Shown: positions 20,712 through 29,893 of the stretch, piece by piece | Layout: every line of letters begins with the position of its first letter | How positions within the stretch are numbered: position 1 is the stretch's first letter | Assembly: GCA_963833195.1 (NCBI GenBank) | Contig: CAWHXF010000024.1 | Location: 124,001 to 188,000 of the forward strand | DNA: 64,000 nt | Direction of reading: 5' to 3' | Source: Granulosicoccus sp963833195 | GTDB lineage: Bacteria > Pseudomonadota > Gammaproteobacteria > Granulosicoccales > Granulosicoccaceae | Notes under the pieces: generated by a model | The model's database searches: none | Told to the model about the DNA's origin: nothing | The model's input: the letters and a program-made list of their open reading frames with translations, nothing else | Made by a program: the position numbers and the translations under genes

Positions 20712-21104
20712 TCACTGGGTGCCCGGCTGATTCATGCCGGACATGGGGCCCCCGAGCTCTTCGGGCGTCAACCTGCCGTCCTTGTCCGCGTCGGCGTAGG
20801 AAAACATCCGATCGTGGACCAATCGCATCTCGTCCATCGACAACGCACCATCGCCGTCGGCATCCATCATGATCATCATCATCATGCCGCGACCCATCAT
20901 GTTCGGACCCATCATGTTCGGACCCATCATGTTCGGGTCCATCATCGAGGAGGGGCCGCGGCCGTTCCGATCCTGCTCCGCGACGACACCGGGTCCCTGC
21001 TGTTGCCCGATCAAGCGCCCTGGCTCGCTTCCGGTCTGAGCGAACGCGGTGGCTGCGAGCAGGGTCAATGCCGATGCGATCAATGTCGTCTTGAGCTTTC
21101 TCAC
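20712..21104 (-). CDS. Exported Met-rich EF-hand protein
   Basis: A 130-residue exported protein: signal peptide (hydrophobic core to TAFAQ), a Met-rich tandem repeat (NMMGPNMMG units then MMMMIMMD), and two EF-hands with loops DADGDGALSMDE and DADKDGRLTPEE. The hands should bind Ca2+; the Met repeats resemble Cu(I)-binding segments. The start is GTG 21104 after GGAGGACAA. An FNR-type box sits 80 bp upstream. It resembles the protein at 32652-33053 in layout and in the EF-hand pair. No gene was seen between it and the sigma factor (20444-20711). Function is not established. Confidence 0.75.
   Translation of the reverse strand: MRKLKTTLIASALTLLAATAFAQTGSEPGRLIGQQQGPGVVAEQDRNGRGPSSMMDPNMMGPNMMGPNMMGRGMMMMIMMDADGDGALSMDEMRLVHDRMFSYADADKDGRLTPEELGGPMSGMNQPGTQ
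20893..20937. repeat. 15-bp tandem repeat, three copies, coding
   Basis: Three copies of CCCATCATGTTCGGA (last base variant) inside the EF-hand gene. On the coding strand each unit encodes a five-residue MMGPN-type repeat. It keeps frame, so copy number could vary without breaking the protein. Confidence 0.85.
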
Positions 21105-21182
21105 TAGAGTTGTCCTCCGGTTGGTCCGCCATCGGAAGTCGGCGGCGTTTGTTGAGGATGTCGCTCCACGCCATCGGCCTGA

Positions 21183-21196
21183 TTGATCCAGGTCAA
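21183..21196 (-). promoter_or_regulatory. FNR/ANR-type box upstream of EF-hand gene
   Basis: TTGAT-CCAG-GTCAA matches the FNR consensus TTGAT-N4-ATCAA at nine of ten positions and lies about 85 bp upstream of the GTG start at 21104. The remainder of the stretch to 21458 has no convincing gene. Confidence 0.55.
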
Positions 21197-21458
21197 GCCG
21201 ATCCGCTACTCGAGCGAGGAACCGGATGTTCCGGCCGCCCTTCGAGGCTCACGCACCGCCATCGCCAACTGGAACCGTGTGGCATCCTCCCCGCTTGCGC
21301 GGCACCTCGGCACCGCGCTCGCAGGGCCCATCGAGAGCCTGTTGGCGCTCGACGATGGATGCCGAGTCGCTAAGAGTTCTGCGGGTCGCCATGGTCGCGA
21401 GTGATGATTGGCCTTAAGTGACCCTTGGCGAGCGTGCGCGGCGGTCGGGCGCGGCGCG

Positions 21459-22946
21459 TCAGAGCAGCACCGCGAGCAACGCGCCGCCGAGCAGGGCGTA
21501 GAGCAGGCAGATCGGCGCGGTGCGCGAGAGGATCTCCCCCTCTCGCGCCGCGAGCCCCACGGTGGCGCAGCCGGCGATGATGTTGTGCGGCGCGACCACG
21601 TTGCCGATCGCCGCGCCGAAGCCCTGCGCCGCGAGCATCGCCACGGGTGGCAACGACAGCACCGCCGCGGTAGAGGTCTGGAACTCGCTGAACAGGATGT
21701 TCGACGCGGTCGCGGACCCCGTCACGAAGGTGCCGAGCGCGCCCACCACCGGGGCGACCAGCGGCCAGAAGGCGCCGCTCAGCGCGGCCGCCTCGGCCAG
21801 CGCGTCCACCATGCCGGCGTGCACCATGGTGCGTGACAGCGCCAGCATCGCGAGCAGCGCCGACGCCACCGGCAGGAGCCGGCGCACGGCGGCCAGGCCG
21901 GCCGGCACCACGCGCGCCGTGCGCCCTGTGACCGCGGCGCCGATCAAGAAGCCCGTGAACAGCAGCGTACCGGGGTGGTACAGCGGTTGGAACGTGCCCT
22001 CGAAGGCACCGGCGAACGACCAGCCGAGCTCGATCTCGCCGAGCGCGTCGCGAAGCGCGGGCACCAGCCTCGTCAGCAACACCAGCACCAGGATCGCGAG
22101 GTAGGGCACGAGGTCGTGTGCGAGCGCTTCGGCGCGACCATGGCCGCCGCCGATATCGTCGTGCGACCGCCCGCGGCGGCGCAACGCCGGCACGAAGATC
22201 GACAGCCCGACCAGCGCACCACCGAGCGCCGGCAGCTCCGGGCCCGCGAAGGTCGCGATCGCGAGGTAGGGCAGCAGGAAGGCCAGCGCGGCGAAGGCGC
22301 TCCAGGCAAGCTCGCGCCGACTGAGCGGCGTGTCGCCCGCAAGCCGCACGACCGCGACGAGCAGGATCCAGCCCAGCGCGGCGTGCAACGCGGCGGTCGC
22401 CGCCGCGATCTCGCTGCCGGACAGACCGGTGATCTCGGCCTGCGTCAGCAGCGGCGTGCCGACCGCGCCGAACGAAACGCCCGCGGCGTGGCCGAGCAAC
22501 GCGAGCGTCACGGCGCGCACCGGTGCGAAGCCGAGGCCGACGAGCAGTGGCGCGGCCAGCGCCAGGGGCGTCCCGAAGCCTGCCGCGCCCTCCATGAACA
22601 GTCCGAAGAACCAGGCGATCAGCACCGCCTGCAGCCGGCGATCGTCGGTGAGACCCGCCAGCGCGGTGCGGATGCGCTCGATCGCGCCGGTGGCGCGCTG
22701 GTACTCGTAGAGCGCCAGCGCCGGCAGCACGATCCACAGGATCACCGCCGTCGCGTGCGTCGCCTCGAGCGCGATGCCGACGCCGGCTCGCGCCTCCGGC
22801 ACGGCGCCGGCGAGGTCGAACGCGGTGAGCGCCACCGCCGCTGCGACCAGCAGCGCGACGCCGCCGGCGCGCGCCGCCGACCAGCCTAGCCCCACCATCG
22901 CCGCGACCACCGTCACGAGCGGGGCGAGCGCGAGCAGCGCGGTCAT
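21459..22946 (-). CDS. lldP: L-lactate permease (LctP/LldP family)
   Basis: Inner-membrane lactate/glycolate : H+ symporter, 495 aa (E. coli LldP is about 550), with some 12-13 membrane spans. Family blocks are AWFFGLFMEGAAGFGTPLA, HAAGVSFGAVGTPLLTQ and FVTGSATASNILFSEFQ near the C terminus, followed by MLAAQGFGAAIGNVVAPHNI. Its ATG overlaps the ldhA stop by 4 bp (22943-22946), so D-lactate dehydrogenase and the permease form a lactate-exchange operon. Direction of transport in vivo is not determined by sequence. Confidence 0.88.
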   Translation of the reverse strand: MTALLALAPLVTVVAAMVGLGWSAARAGGVALLVAAAVALTAFDLAGAVPEARAGVGIALEATHATAVILWIVLPALALYEYQRATGAIERIRTALAGLTDDRRLQAVLIAWFFGLFMEGAAGFGTPLALAAPLLVGLGFAPVRAVTLALLGHAAGVSFGAVGTPLLTQAEITGLSGSEIAAATAALHAALGWILLVAVVRLAGDTPLSRRELAWSAFAALAFLLPYLAIATFAGPELPALGGALVGLSIFVPALRRRGRSHDDIGGGHGRAEALAHDLVPYLAILVLVLLTRLVPALRDALGEIELGWSFAGAFEGTFQPLYHPGTLLFTGFLIGAAVTGRTARVVPAGLAAVRRLLPVASALLAMLALSRTMVHAGMVDALAEAAALSGAFWPLVAPVVGALGTFVTGSATASNILFSEFQTSTAAVLSLPPVAMLAAQGFGAAIGNVVAPHNIIAGCATVGLAAREGEILSRTAPICLLYALLGGALLAVLL

Positions 22947-23938
22947 CGCCGCTCGGCGAGCACCTCGTGGGGAACCCGTCCGTCGCGCGCGAACGCGTCG
23001 ATGTTCTCGATCGTGACGGCGGCGATCGCCTGCAGCGCCTCGCGCGTGAAGAAGCCCTGGTGGCCGGTGATCAGGACGTTCGGGAACGTCAGCAGTCGCG
23101 CGAACACGTCATCGGGGATGAAGCGGTTAGACAGGTCCTCGAAGAACAGATCCCCTTCCTCCTCGTACACGTCGAGGGCCACCGATCCGAGCGCTCCGCT
23201 CTTCAGGCCACGGATCAGTGCGCGGGTGTCGACGACCGCGCCGCGCGAGGTGTTCACGAGCATCGCGCCGGGTTTCATCCGGGCGATCGCCGCGTCGTCG
23301 ATGAGGTGATGGGTGGCGGGCGTCAGCGGGCACTGCAGCGTGACGACGTCGCTCTGCGCGAGCAGCGTCGGCATGTCGACGTAGACCGCGCCGCGTGCCT
23401 CGCAAGACGGATTCGGCTTCGGGTCGTGCGCCAGTAGGCGGCAGCCGAAACCTGCGAGGATGCACGTCAGCACCGCGCCGATCTCGCCGGTGCCGACGAC
23501 GCCGGCAGTCTTGCCGACGAGATCGAAGCCCATCAGACCGTCGAGCGCGAAGTTGCCGTCGCGCACGCGGTTGTAGGCAAGGTGAGTCTTGCGGTTCAGC
23601 GTCAGGATCAGCGCCACGGTGTGCTCGGCGACGGCATGCGGCGAGTAGGCCGGCACGCGAGCGACGGTCAGCCCGGCGCCGGCCGCCGCGTCGAGATCGA
23701 CATGGTTGAATCCGGCCGAGCGCAACGCGATCAGGCGGGTGCCACCGGCCGCGAGCCGCTTCAGCGTCGCGGCGCCGAGATCGTCGTTGACGAAGGCGCA
23801 CACCGCCTCGACGCCCTCGGCCAGTCGCGCGGTGTCCGGCGTCAACCGCGCCTCGAAGAACGTGAGCTCGTGCGTGGCGTTGGCCTCGGCCAGGAAGCGT
23901 TCGTCGTAGGGTTTGCTGCTGTAGACGGCGACGCGCAT
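22943..23938 (-). CDS. ldhA: D-lactate dehydrogenase (LdhA type)
   Basis: NADH-dependent fermentative D-lactate dehydrogenase of the D-2-hydroxyacid dehydrogenase family, 331 aa. The N-terminal MRVAVYSSKPYDERFL is typical of LdhA. The NAD-binding motif is GVVGTGEIGAV. The catalytic Arg lies in LIALRSAGFNHVD, the Arg/Glu pair in NTSRGAVVDT and YEEEGDLFFED, and the catalytic His in LITGHQGFFT. The ATG at 23938 is chosen on this family start. It is the first gene of the ldhA-lldP pair; 200 bp separate it from ppsA. A relic of a similar gene lies at 11045-11250. Confidence 0.92.
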   Translation of the reverse strand: MRVAVYSSKPYDERFLAEANATHELTFFEARLTPDTARLAEGVEAVCAFVNDDLGAATLKRLAAGGTRLIALRSAGFNHVDLDAAAGAGLTVARVPAYSPHAVAEHTVALILTLNRKTHLAYNRVRDGNFALDGLMGFDLVGKTAGVVGTGEIGAVLTCILAGFGCRLLAHDPKPNPSCEARGAVYVDMPTLLAQSDVVTLQCPLTPATHHLIDDAAIARMKPGAMLVNTSRGAVVDTRALIRGLKSGALGSVALDVYEEEGDLFFEDLSNRFIPDDVFARLLTFPNVLITGHQGFFTREALQAIAAVTIENIDAFARDGRVPHEVLAERR

Positions 23939-24138
23939 GATGAACTCGTGGGCTTGGCGCGCGCGGCTACGGAACCTTTGCGGGCGTGCTTGTGTACAAC
24001 CGAATGGACCCGGGGGCAAGGGGGTGGATCAGGCTCGACCGACTCGGTGCTTTGTGCCGACGGCAAGCACGGAGGCTTCGGCAACGATGACGTCGGAGCT
24101 GAGTGCACCGCGCCCTGAGTCGGCGCCGAGCACTGCGC

Positions 24139-26691
24139 TCACGGTGGCGCCGCGGCGTCGTTCGCCGCCGTACCCGCCTCCCCGTCTGCCGCGTCGCGCT
24201 CCTGCTCGGCGTCCGCCACCTGGCGCTTGACGTGCAGGAAGCTATCGGGCGTGACCGAGATCGAATCGATGCCGGCCTCGACGAGGAAGCGGGCGAACTC
24301 GGGCCGGTCGCTCGGCGCTTGGCCGCACAGCCCGACCTTGGCCCCGGCGCCGTGCGCGCCATCGATCAGGTGGCGAATCATCCAGCGCACCGCGGCGTCG
24401 TTCTCATCGAACAGCTCGCCGAGCAGCTCCGAGTCCCGGTCGATGCCGAGCGTCAGCTGGGTGAGATCGTTCGAGCCGATCGAGAAGCCGTCGAAGCGCT
24501 CCGCGAAGCTCTCCGCCAGCACGACGTTCGACGGCACCTCGCCCATGACGTAGACCTCGAGCCCGTTCGTGCCGCGCTCGAGCCCATGCGCCGCCATCGT
24601 CTCGAGCACCCGGTCTGCCTCGCCGACCGTGCGGCAGAACGGCACCATGACGATCACGTTGTCGAAGCCGAGCCTCTCGCGCAGCGCGCGGATGGCGCGG
24701 CACTCGAGGCCGAAGCCCTCGCGGTAGCGTTCCGAGTAGTAGCGCGAGGCGCCCCGGAAGCCGATCATCGGGTTTTCCTCGACGGGTTCGAACGCCGCGC
24801 CCCCCAGAAGGTTCGCGTACTCGTTCGTCTTGAAGTCGCTCATGCGCACGATGACGGGCTTCGGGTACACCGAGGCCGCGATCTGGGCGAGGCCGCGCGC
24901 GAGCGTGTCGACGAAGTAGTCGGAGCGGTCCGCGTAACCCGCGGTCAGCGCCTCGATCTCGGCGCGCACCGCGGGGTCGGTGACCGCGTCGAAGCGCACC
25001 AGTGCCATCGGGTGCACGCGCACGTGGTTCGACACCACGAACTCCATGCGCGCGAGCCCGACGCCGTCGGCGGGCAGCGCCCACCAGCGGGCCGCCGCCC
25101 CCGGGTTAGCAAGGTTCAGCATGATCTTCGTCGACGTCACCGGCACGTCGTCCAGCGCGACGGTCTCGACCTCGATGTCGGCGAGCCCCGCGTACACCGT
25201 ACCCCGGTCGCCCTCGGCGCACGAGACGGTCACGTCTTGGGCGTCGTGCAGCCGGCGCGTAGCGTCGCCCGTGCCGACGATCGCCGGCAGTCCGAGCTCG
25301 CGGCTCACGATGGCCGCGTGCGAGGTGCGCCCGCCGTGATCGGTCACGATGGCGGCGGCGCGCTTCATGATCGGCACCCAGTCCGGATCGGTGTTGGTGG
25401 TGACCAGGATCGAGCCGTCGACGAAGCGCTCGATGTCGGCCGGATCGTCGATCAGGCACACGCGTCCCGCGACCGCCGCGTCTCCAACGCCGATGCCCGC
25501 CACGAGCGCCTCGCCGCGCGTCCCGAGCCGGTACTGGCGGAAGGTGCCTACGTCGCGGCGCGACTGCACGGTCTCGGGCCGGGCCTGCACGATGTAGAGC
25601 CGGCCGTCGAACCCGTCCTTGGCCCACTCGATGTCCATCGGGCACTCGTAGTGGCGCTCGATCGCGAGGGCGGCGCGGCCGAGCTCCAGGATCTCGTCGT
25701 CGTCGAGCACGAAGCGCTCGCGCTCGACGCGCGAGGTCGGCACGGTGCGCACCGGGGGCGCCCCGTCGGCGGCATCCGCGTAGATCATCTTGATCTCCTT
25801 CGCGCCCAGCTGCTTGCCGATGATCGGCACGAGGGGCGCGACCGGACCCGCCGCGTGTTCGAGGAACGGCTTGTAGACGCGGTACTCGTCCGGATCGACC
25901 GCGCCCTGCACGACGGTCTCCCCGAGCCCCCAAGCCGCGTCGATCACGGCCACCTTGTCGAAGCCCGTCTCGGTGTCGAGCGTGAACATGACGCCGGAGC
26001 CGCCGACGTCCGAGCGCGCCATCGCCTGCACGCCGACCGACAGTGCGACATCGGCGTGCGCGAAGCCCTTGGCGATGCGGTAGCTGATCGCGCGGTCGGT
26101 GTAGAGCGAGGCGTAGCAGCGCCGGCAGGCGTCCAGCACGTCGTTCTCGCCCCGCACGTTCAGGAAGGTCTCCTGCTGGCCCGCGAAGCTTGCGTCGGGC
26201 AGGTCCTCGGCCGTGGCGCTGGAGCGCACCGCGACGTCGACATCGCTGCGCCCGGCTCGCTCGCACAGGCCGCGGTAGGCGGTGCGCACGGCGGCCTCGA
26301 TGTCGGCCGGCCAGGCGCCCGCCACGAAGGCGGCACGGATGCCCCGCCCGACGGTCTGCAAGGATTCCTCGCCGCGCTCCAGCGCACCCAGAGCGTCCGC
26401 GATGGTCGCGCCGAGCCCGTTGTCGGCGACGTAGCGGCGAAACGCGTCGGCCGAGGTCGCGAAGCCCGCGGGCACGGCGATGCGCAGCTCATCGAGCACG
26501 GCGATCAGCTCGCCCAAGGAGGCGTTCTTGCCGCCGAAGCGCGCGACATCGCCGCGGCGCATGTTGCGGAAATCGGCAACGGGGGCGGGCGACTCGCCGG
26601 CACGCCCGGCGTCTGGCGACCGGGGTGTCGCAGCGGCGGGATCGGCCTTCGAGACCCTGCCCGCCACCGGGGTATCGATAGTCTCGCTCAT
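24139..26691 (-). CDS. ppsA: Phosphoenolpyruvate synthase
   Basis: Makes phosphoenolpyruvate from pyruvate and ATP for gluconeogenesis, for example from lactate. About 850 aa, longer than the usual ~790 because of an extra Pro/Ala-rich N-terminal stretch before FGGKNASLGELI. The ATP-binding domain has VAVRSSATAEDLPDASFAGQ. The phospho-His domain has TDHGGRTSHAAIVSRELG. The PEP-utilising C-terminal domain has PMIGFRGASRYY, FSIGSNDLTQLTLG and VGLCGQAPSD. ATG 26691 has a GAGAG ribosome site. An FNR-type box lies 60 bp upstream. With ldhA/lldP it allows lactate to enter or leave carbon metabolism. Confidence 0.92.
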   Translation of the reverse strand: MSETIDTPVAGRVSKADPAAATPRSPDAGRAGESPAPVADFRNMRRGDVARFGGKNASLGELIAVLDELRIAVPAGFATSADAFRRYVADNGLGATIADALGALERGEESLQTVGRGIRAAFVAGAWPADIEAAVRTAYRGLCERAGRSDVDVAVRSSATAEDLPDASFAGQQETFLNVRGENDVLDACRRCYASLYTDRAISYRIAKGFAHADVALSVGVQAMARSDVGGSGVMFTLDTETGFDKVAVIDAAWGLGETVVQGAVDPDEYRVYKPFLEHAAGPVAPLVPIIGKQLGAKEIKMIYADAADGAPPVRTVPTSRVERERFVLDDDEILELGRAALAIERHYECPMDIEWAKDGFDGRLYIVQARPETVQSRRDVGTFRQYRLGTRGEALVAGIGVGDAAVAGRVCLIDDPADIERFVDGSILVTTNTDPDWVPIMKRAAAIVTDHGGRTSHAAIVSRELGLPAIVGTGDATRRLHDAQDVTVSCAEGDRGTVYAGLADIEVETVALDDVPVTSTKIMLNLANPGAAARWWALPADGVGLARMEFVVSNHVRVHPMALVRFDAVTDPAVRAEIEALTAGYADRSDYFVDTLARGLAQIAASVYPKPVIVRMSDFKTNEYANLLGGAAFEPVEENPMIGFRGASRYYSERYREGFGLECRAIRALRERLGFDNVIVMVPFCRTVGEADRVLETMAAHGLERGTNGLEVYVMGEVPSNVVLAESFAERFDGFSIGSNDLTQLTLGIDRDSELLGELFDENDAAVRWMIRHLIDGAHGAGAKVGLCGQAPSDRPEFARFLVEAGIDSISVTPDSFLHVKRQVADAEQERDAADGEAGTAANDAAAPP

Positions 26692-26750
26692 GCTACGTCT
26701 CTCGCACCCTCGGGGTGAACCAAGCATGGACGCACGCATCGGCGCGTCGG

Positions 26751-26764
26751 TTGACATGCATCAA
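26751..26764 (-). promoter_or_regulatory. FNR/ANR-type box upstream of ppsA
   Basis: TTGAC-ATGC-ATCAA, nine of ten consensus positions, centred about 66 bp upstream of ppsA ATG 26691. It lies in the 127-bp gap between ppsA and adhP, so it can only serve ppsA. Confidence 0.65.
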
Positions 26765-26818
26765 TCCTGAGCGCCCCGAATCGATCCGGGCCGAGCCAGG
26801 ACGCGCCGCGGACGGCCG

Positions 26819-27841
26819 CTACAGCGAGAGCACCACCCGTCCGTCGACGGTCCCGGCGCGCAGCCGGTCCAGCACGTCGTTGACGCGATCGAGCGGCTCG
26901 ACGGTGTAGTGCGTGCGCACCTTGCCGGCGGCCGCGAACTGCAGGCTCTCGGCGAGATCGAGCCGCGTGCCGACGATCGAGCCGCGGATGGTCTTGCGGT
27001 TGAGCACGGTATCGAACACGCTCAGGTCGAAGGTGCCCGCGGGCAGCCCCACCAACGACATCGTGCCGTGCCGGGCGAGCATGGCCAGCGCCTGCTCGAA
27101 GGCCACCGTGGACACGGCGGTGACGAGTGCGCCGTCGACACCGCCGGTCGCGCTCAGTACCTCGGCGACGGGATCGCCGTTGCTCGCGTCGACGACGAGA
27201 TCGGCGCCCATCGCGCGCGCCAGATCCAGCTTGGCGGCCGAGACGTCGACCGCGACGACGCTCAGCCCCATCGCCTTGGCGTACTGCACCGCGAGGTGTC
27301 CTAGCCCACCGATACCCGAGATCACGACCGTGTCACCGGGCTTCGTGTCGGTCTCCTTCAGGCCCTTGTAGACCGTGACCCCGGCGCACAGGATCGGCGC
27401 CACGGCGGCCGAGTCCAGGGAATCGGGAATCCGCGCGGCGTAGTCGGGGTCCGCCAGCACGTACTCCGCGAAGCTACCGTTCACCGAGTAGCCGGCGTTC
27501 TGCTGGAACTCGCACAGCGTCTCCCAACCGCCTACGCAATACCGGCAGCGGCCGCAGGCGCTGAACAGCCACGGCACACCCACGCGGTCGCCCTCGGCCA
27601 TGCCGACGACGTTCCGACCGATGGCGACGACCGTCCCGACGCCCTCGTGTCCCGGGATGAACGGCAGGCTCGGGCGAACCGGCCAGTCCCCGTCCACCGC
27701 GTGCACGTCGGTATGGCAGACGCCGCACGCCTCGAGCCGTACTAGCACTCGGCCCTCGGTCGGCTCGGGCCGCTCGACGGTCTCGATGCGCAGTGGTGCG
27801 CCGTACTCGTGGGCCACGGCGGCCTGCATTGGCTCGGGCAT
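26819..27841 (-). CDS. adhP: Zinc-dependent alcohol dehydrogenase (AdhP type)
   Basis: NAD-dependent medium-chain alcohol dehydrogenase, 340 aa. Catalytic zinc ligands are in CGVCHTDVHAVDGDWP and GHEGVGTVVAIG. Structural zinc ligands are in CGRCRYCVGGWETLC, with GFQ-type residues after it (EFQQNAGYSVNGSFAEY). The NAD fold is GIGGLGHLAVQYAKAMG. It most resembles propanol/ethanol-preferring AdhP. A perfect FNR-type box lies 63 bp upstream, suggesting induction at low oxygen for fermentation or aldehyde recycling. On the same strand as ppsA, but separately boxed. Confidence 0.92.
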   Translation of the reverse strand: MPEPMQAAVAHEYGAPLRIETVERPEPTEGRVLVRLEACGVCHTDVHAVDGDWPVRPSLPFIPGHEGVGTVVAIGRNVVGMAEGDRVGVPWLFSACGRCRYCVGGWETLCEFQQNAGYSVNGSFAEYVLADPDYAARIPDSLDSAAVAPILCAGVTVYKGLKETDTKPGDTVVISGIGGLGHLAVQYAKAMGLSVVAVDVSAAKLDLARAMGADLVVDASNGDPVAEVLSATGGVDGALVTAVSTVAFEQALAMLARHGTMSLVGLPAGTFDLSVFDTVLNRKTIRGSIVGTRLDLAESLQFAAAGKVRTHYTVEPLDRVNDVLDRLRAGTVDGRVVLSL

Positions 27842-27903
27842 GGGGATCGGACGTCCGATAGTGATGAAGTCGCCGAGTTTCCACTCCGGCTCGGATACGA
27901 GCC

Positions 27904-27917
27904 TTGATTTGCATCAA
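27904..27917 (-). promoter_or_regulatory. Perfect FNR/ANR box upstream of adhP
   Basis: TTGAT-TTGC-ATCAA matches the FNR-family consensus at all ten fixed positions and is centred about 69 bp upstream of adhP ATG 27841. Confidence 0.75.
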
Positions 27918-27959
27918 TCGGCCGCGGGCTTTCCGCCAAAGTTCACGTCCACCATCACC

Positions 27960-28419
27960 GGCAGGCGATTCGAGCGCGCGCGGTCTCGGTGATCCACCGC
28001 GCAGGTCGTGCACCCACGCGACGACCCGCACCGGCACGTCGTCGATATAGGGCCCATGCACCAGGCATTCTCGGCGACGCCCGACCACGTGATCGACAAG
28101 ATCGAGCAGATCCAGCGCGAGGCCCGCATGCGTGGAAATGCGCTCCGGCGCTCGTGGCCGAAGATCGTCCCGAATCCGCTGCAAGGCTGGATCGGGCCGG
28201 GGCGGCCGGACGACAGACGGCCAGCTCACGCCCGGACTCCCCATCCAGTGCTGCCTCGCCGGAAGGAGACAAGCGCTCGTAACGAATGGCGTCGTCTCGC
28301 GTCTGTCGGTGGAGCGCCTCACAAGTCGCGAACGCGGCGATGGCCGGAGCGCCTTCCAAGTCGACAACCATCCCCCTCCAGTCCCGCTCGTCGTCCGATC
28401 TCAAAACGATAATCGCCAT
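27960..28419 (-). pseudogene. Frameshifted hypothetical gene, divergent from cfa
   Basis: From ATG 28419 the minus strand gives a coding-like start (MAIIVLRSDDERDWRGMVVD, then LEGAPAIAAFATCEALHRQT). The coding character then moves to another frame (RIRDDLRPRAPERISTHAG, LALDLLDLVDHVVGRRRE, LVHGPYIDDVPVRVVAWVHD). This suggests one gene broken by an indel near 28200. No family is recognised. Its ATG overlaps the cfa ATG on the other strand, so one of the two starts must be wrong. Confidence 0.3.
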
Positions 28420-29659
28420 GTGCTCACGCCTTCTGACGTTGTTTCTGTCTCGTCTCGTCATCGAGGGGGCCTTGGTCGTGGTCTTCGCCGATGGGCGCGC
28501 GATGCGCTGCGGCGACGCCGGCTCGGCTCCGGTTACCGTGCGATTGCATTCGCCCACACTGCCGCGCAAGCTGCTGATCAACCCCGACCTTTCGCTGGGA
28601 GAGGCCTACATGGACGGGGCGCTCAGCATCGACTCGGATGATCTCTATGCATTGATCGAGCTGCTCGTCGTCAATCTCTCCCGCCGACCGGGCCCGTTGC
28701 ACTACCGCGGCTTGGCTCACCTGCGGCGGCTCTACCGCAGATTGGCACAATTCAATCCGGCCGAGCGTGCACGGCGGAACGTGGCGCATCACTACGATCT
28801 GTCCGATGAGCTGTACGAGCTGTTCCTGGATACCGATCGGCAGTATTCGTGTGCCTATTTCAGTGGACCCGAAGACACGCTGGCGATCGCTCAGGAGAAC
28901 AAGAAAGCGCTCATCGCGACCAAGCTTCTCCTGGAACCCGACCTGCGAGTACTCGATATCGGCTCCGGCTGGGGCGGGCTCGGCCTGCATCTGGCCCTCG
29001 TGCACCAGGCGCGAGTCACGGGCGTGACGCTATCCGAGGCGCAACATCGCAAGGCCGAGCAGCGGGCCAGCTCCGCAGGGCTTGCCCATCGAGCCCGATT
29101 CCACCTTCAGGACTACCGTCACGTCGAGGGCGTCTTCGACCGTATTGTGTCGGTCGGCATGTTCGAACACGTCGGGGTACCACACTATCGGGAATTCTTC
29201 GCCACGGTGAGTGAGCGCCTTACGGACAGCGGCGTCGCGCTGCTGCACACGATCGGCCGTGCCGACGGACCCGGCACGACCAACCCGTGGGTCGCGAAAT
29301 ACATCTTTCCCGGCGGATATAGTCCCGCGCTGTCGGAAGTGCTTCCCCTGATCGAACGATCCGGTCTCCACGTTACCGATATCGACGTGTGGCGGCTGCA
29401 CTACGCCGAGACGCTCAGTGCCTGGCGCGATCGCTTCGAGGCCAACCTGAGCCAGGTTCGTCGACTCTACGATGAGCGCTTCTGTCGCATGTGGCGGTTC
29501 TACTTCATCGTCAGCGAGCTGGCCTTCCGGCAGGGCGGCCACGTCGTGTTCCAGATCCAGCTGGCCAAGCGGCGAGACGTCGTGCCACTGACCCGAGACT
29601 ACTTGAGCGCGTCCACGGACGACTCCGTCCCAGCCGCACGGGCCACGTCGTCCGCGTAG
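28418..29659 (+). CDS. cfa: Cyclopropane-fatty-acyl-phospholipid synthase
   Basis: SAM-dependent enzyme that adds a methylene bridge to unsaturated membrane lipids, a stationary-phase and acid/low-oxygen adaptation. About 413 aa. An N-terminal domain (MCSRLLTLFLSRLVIEGAL) precedes the methyltransferase fold: NVAHHYDLSDELYELFLD, YSCAYFSGPEDTL, the SAM motif LDIGSGWGGLGLHLA, and the family end block with FIVSELAFRQGGHVVFQIQL. The start at 28418 fits the family N terminus but lacks an obvious ribosome site. It stands alone. Confidence 0.9.
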   Translation: MCSRLLTLFLSRLVIEGALVVVFADGRAMRCGDAGSAPVTVRLHSPTLPRKLLINPDLSLGEAYMDGALSIDSDDLYALIELLVVNLSRRPGPLHYRGLAHLRRLYRRLAQFNPAERARRNVAHHYDLSDELYELFLDTDRQYSCAYFSGPEDTLAIAQENKKALIATKLLLEPDLRVLDIGSGWGGLGLHLALVHQARVTGVTLSEAQHRKAEQRASSAGLAHRARFHLQDYRHVEGVFDRIVSVGMFEHVGVPHYREFFATVSERLTDSGVALLHTIGRADGPGTTNPWVAKYIFPGGYSPALSEVLPLIERSGLHVTDIDVWRLHYAETLSAWRDRFEANLSQVRRLYDERFCRMWRFYFIVSELAFRQGGHVVFQIQLAKRRDVVPLTRDYLSASTDDSVPAARATSSA

Positions 29660-29893
29660 GGCTCGCCGTCCACTCGCTCCGGTACCGGCCGTGATCGTTG
29701 GGGCAGATCGCCGAGGCGATACGGTAACGGCATGGATTGCGAGGCACCACCGGGATGTAACGGAACCGGACTGAACCCGTCTCTACAAGAAGGCGCATCG
29801 GTCGGTCGCGCGAGCCGCGCGCCGCCGGTCCCTGGCGCGTTCCAGCAGCGGCCGAACGCGTGACACATTCGATCCCGTCGTGGAAGGTGTCAG

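Noticed and set aside
20893..20937. Possible CRISPR-like repeat
   Set aside because: Units are 15 bp, contiguous without spacers and in coding frame, so a tandem repeat, not CRISPR.
21183..21404. Short plus-strand frame after the FNR box (contains LARHLGTALAGPIESLLALD)
   Set aside because: One block looks acyltransferase-like, but there is no start signal and no further similarity, so at most a tiny relic.
24103..26718. 871-codon plus-strand open frame opposite ppsA
   Set aside because: Shadow frame; ppsA motifs are complete on the other strand.
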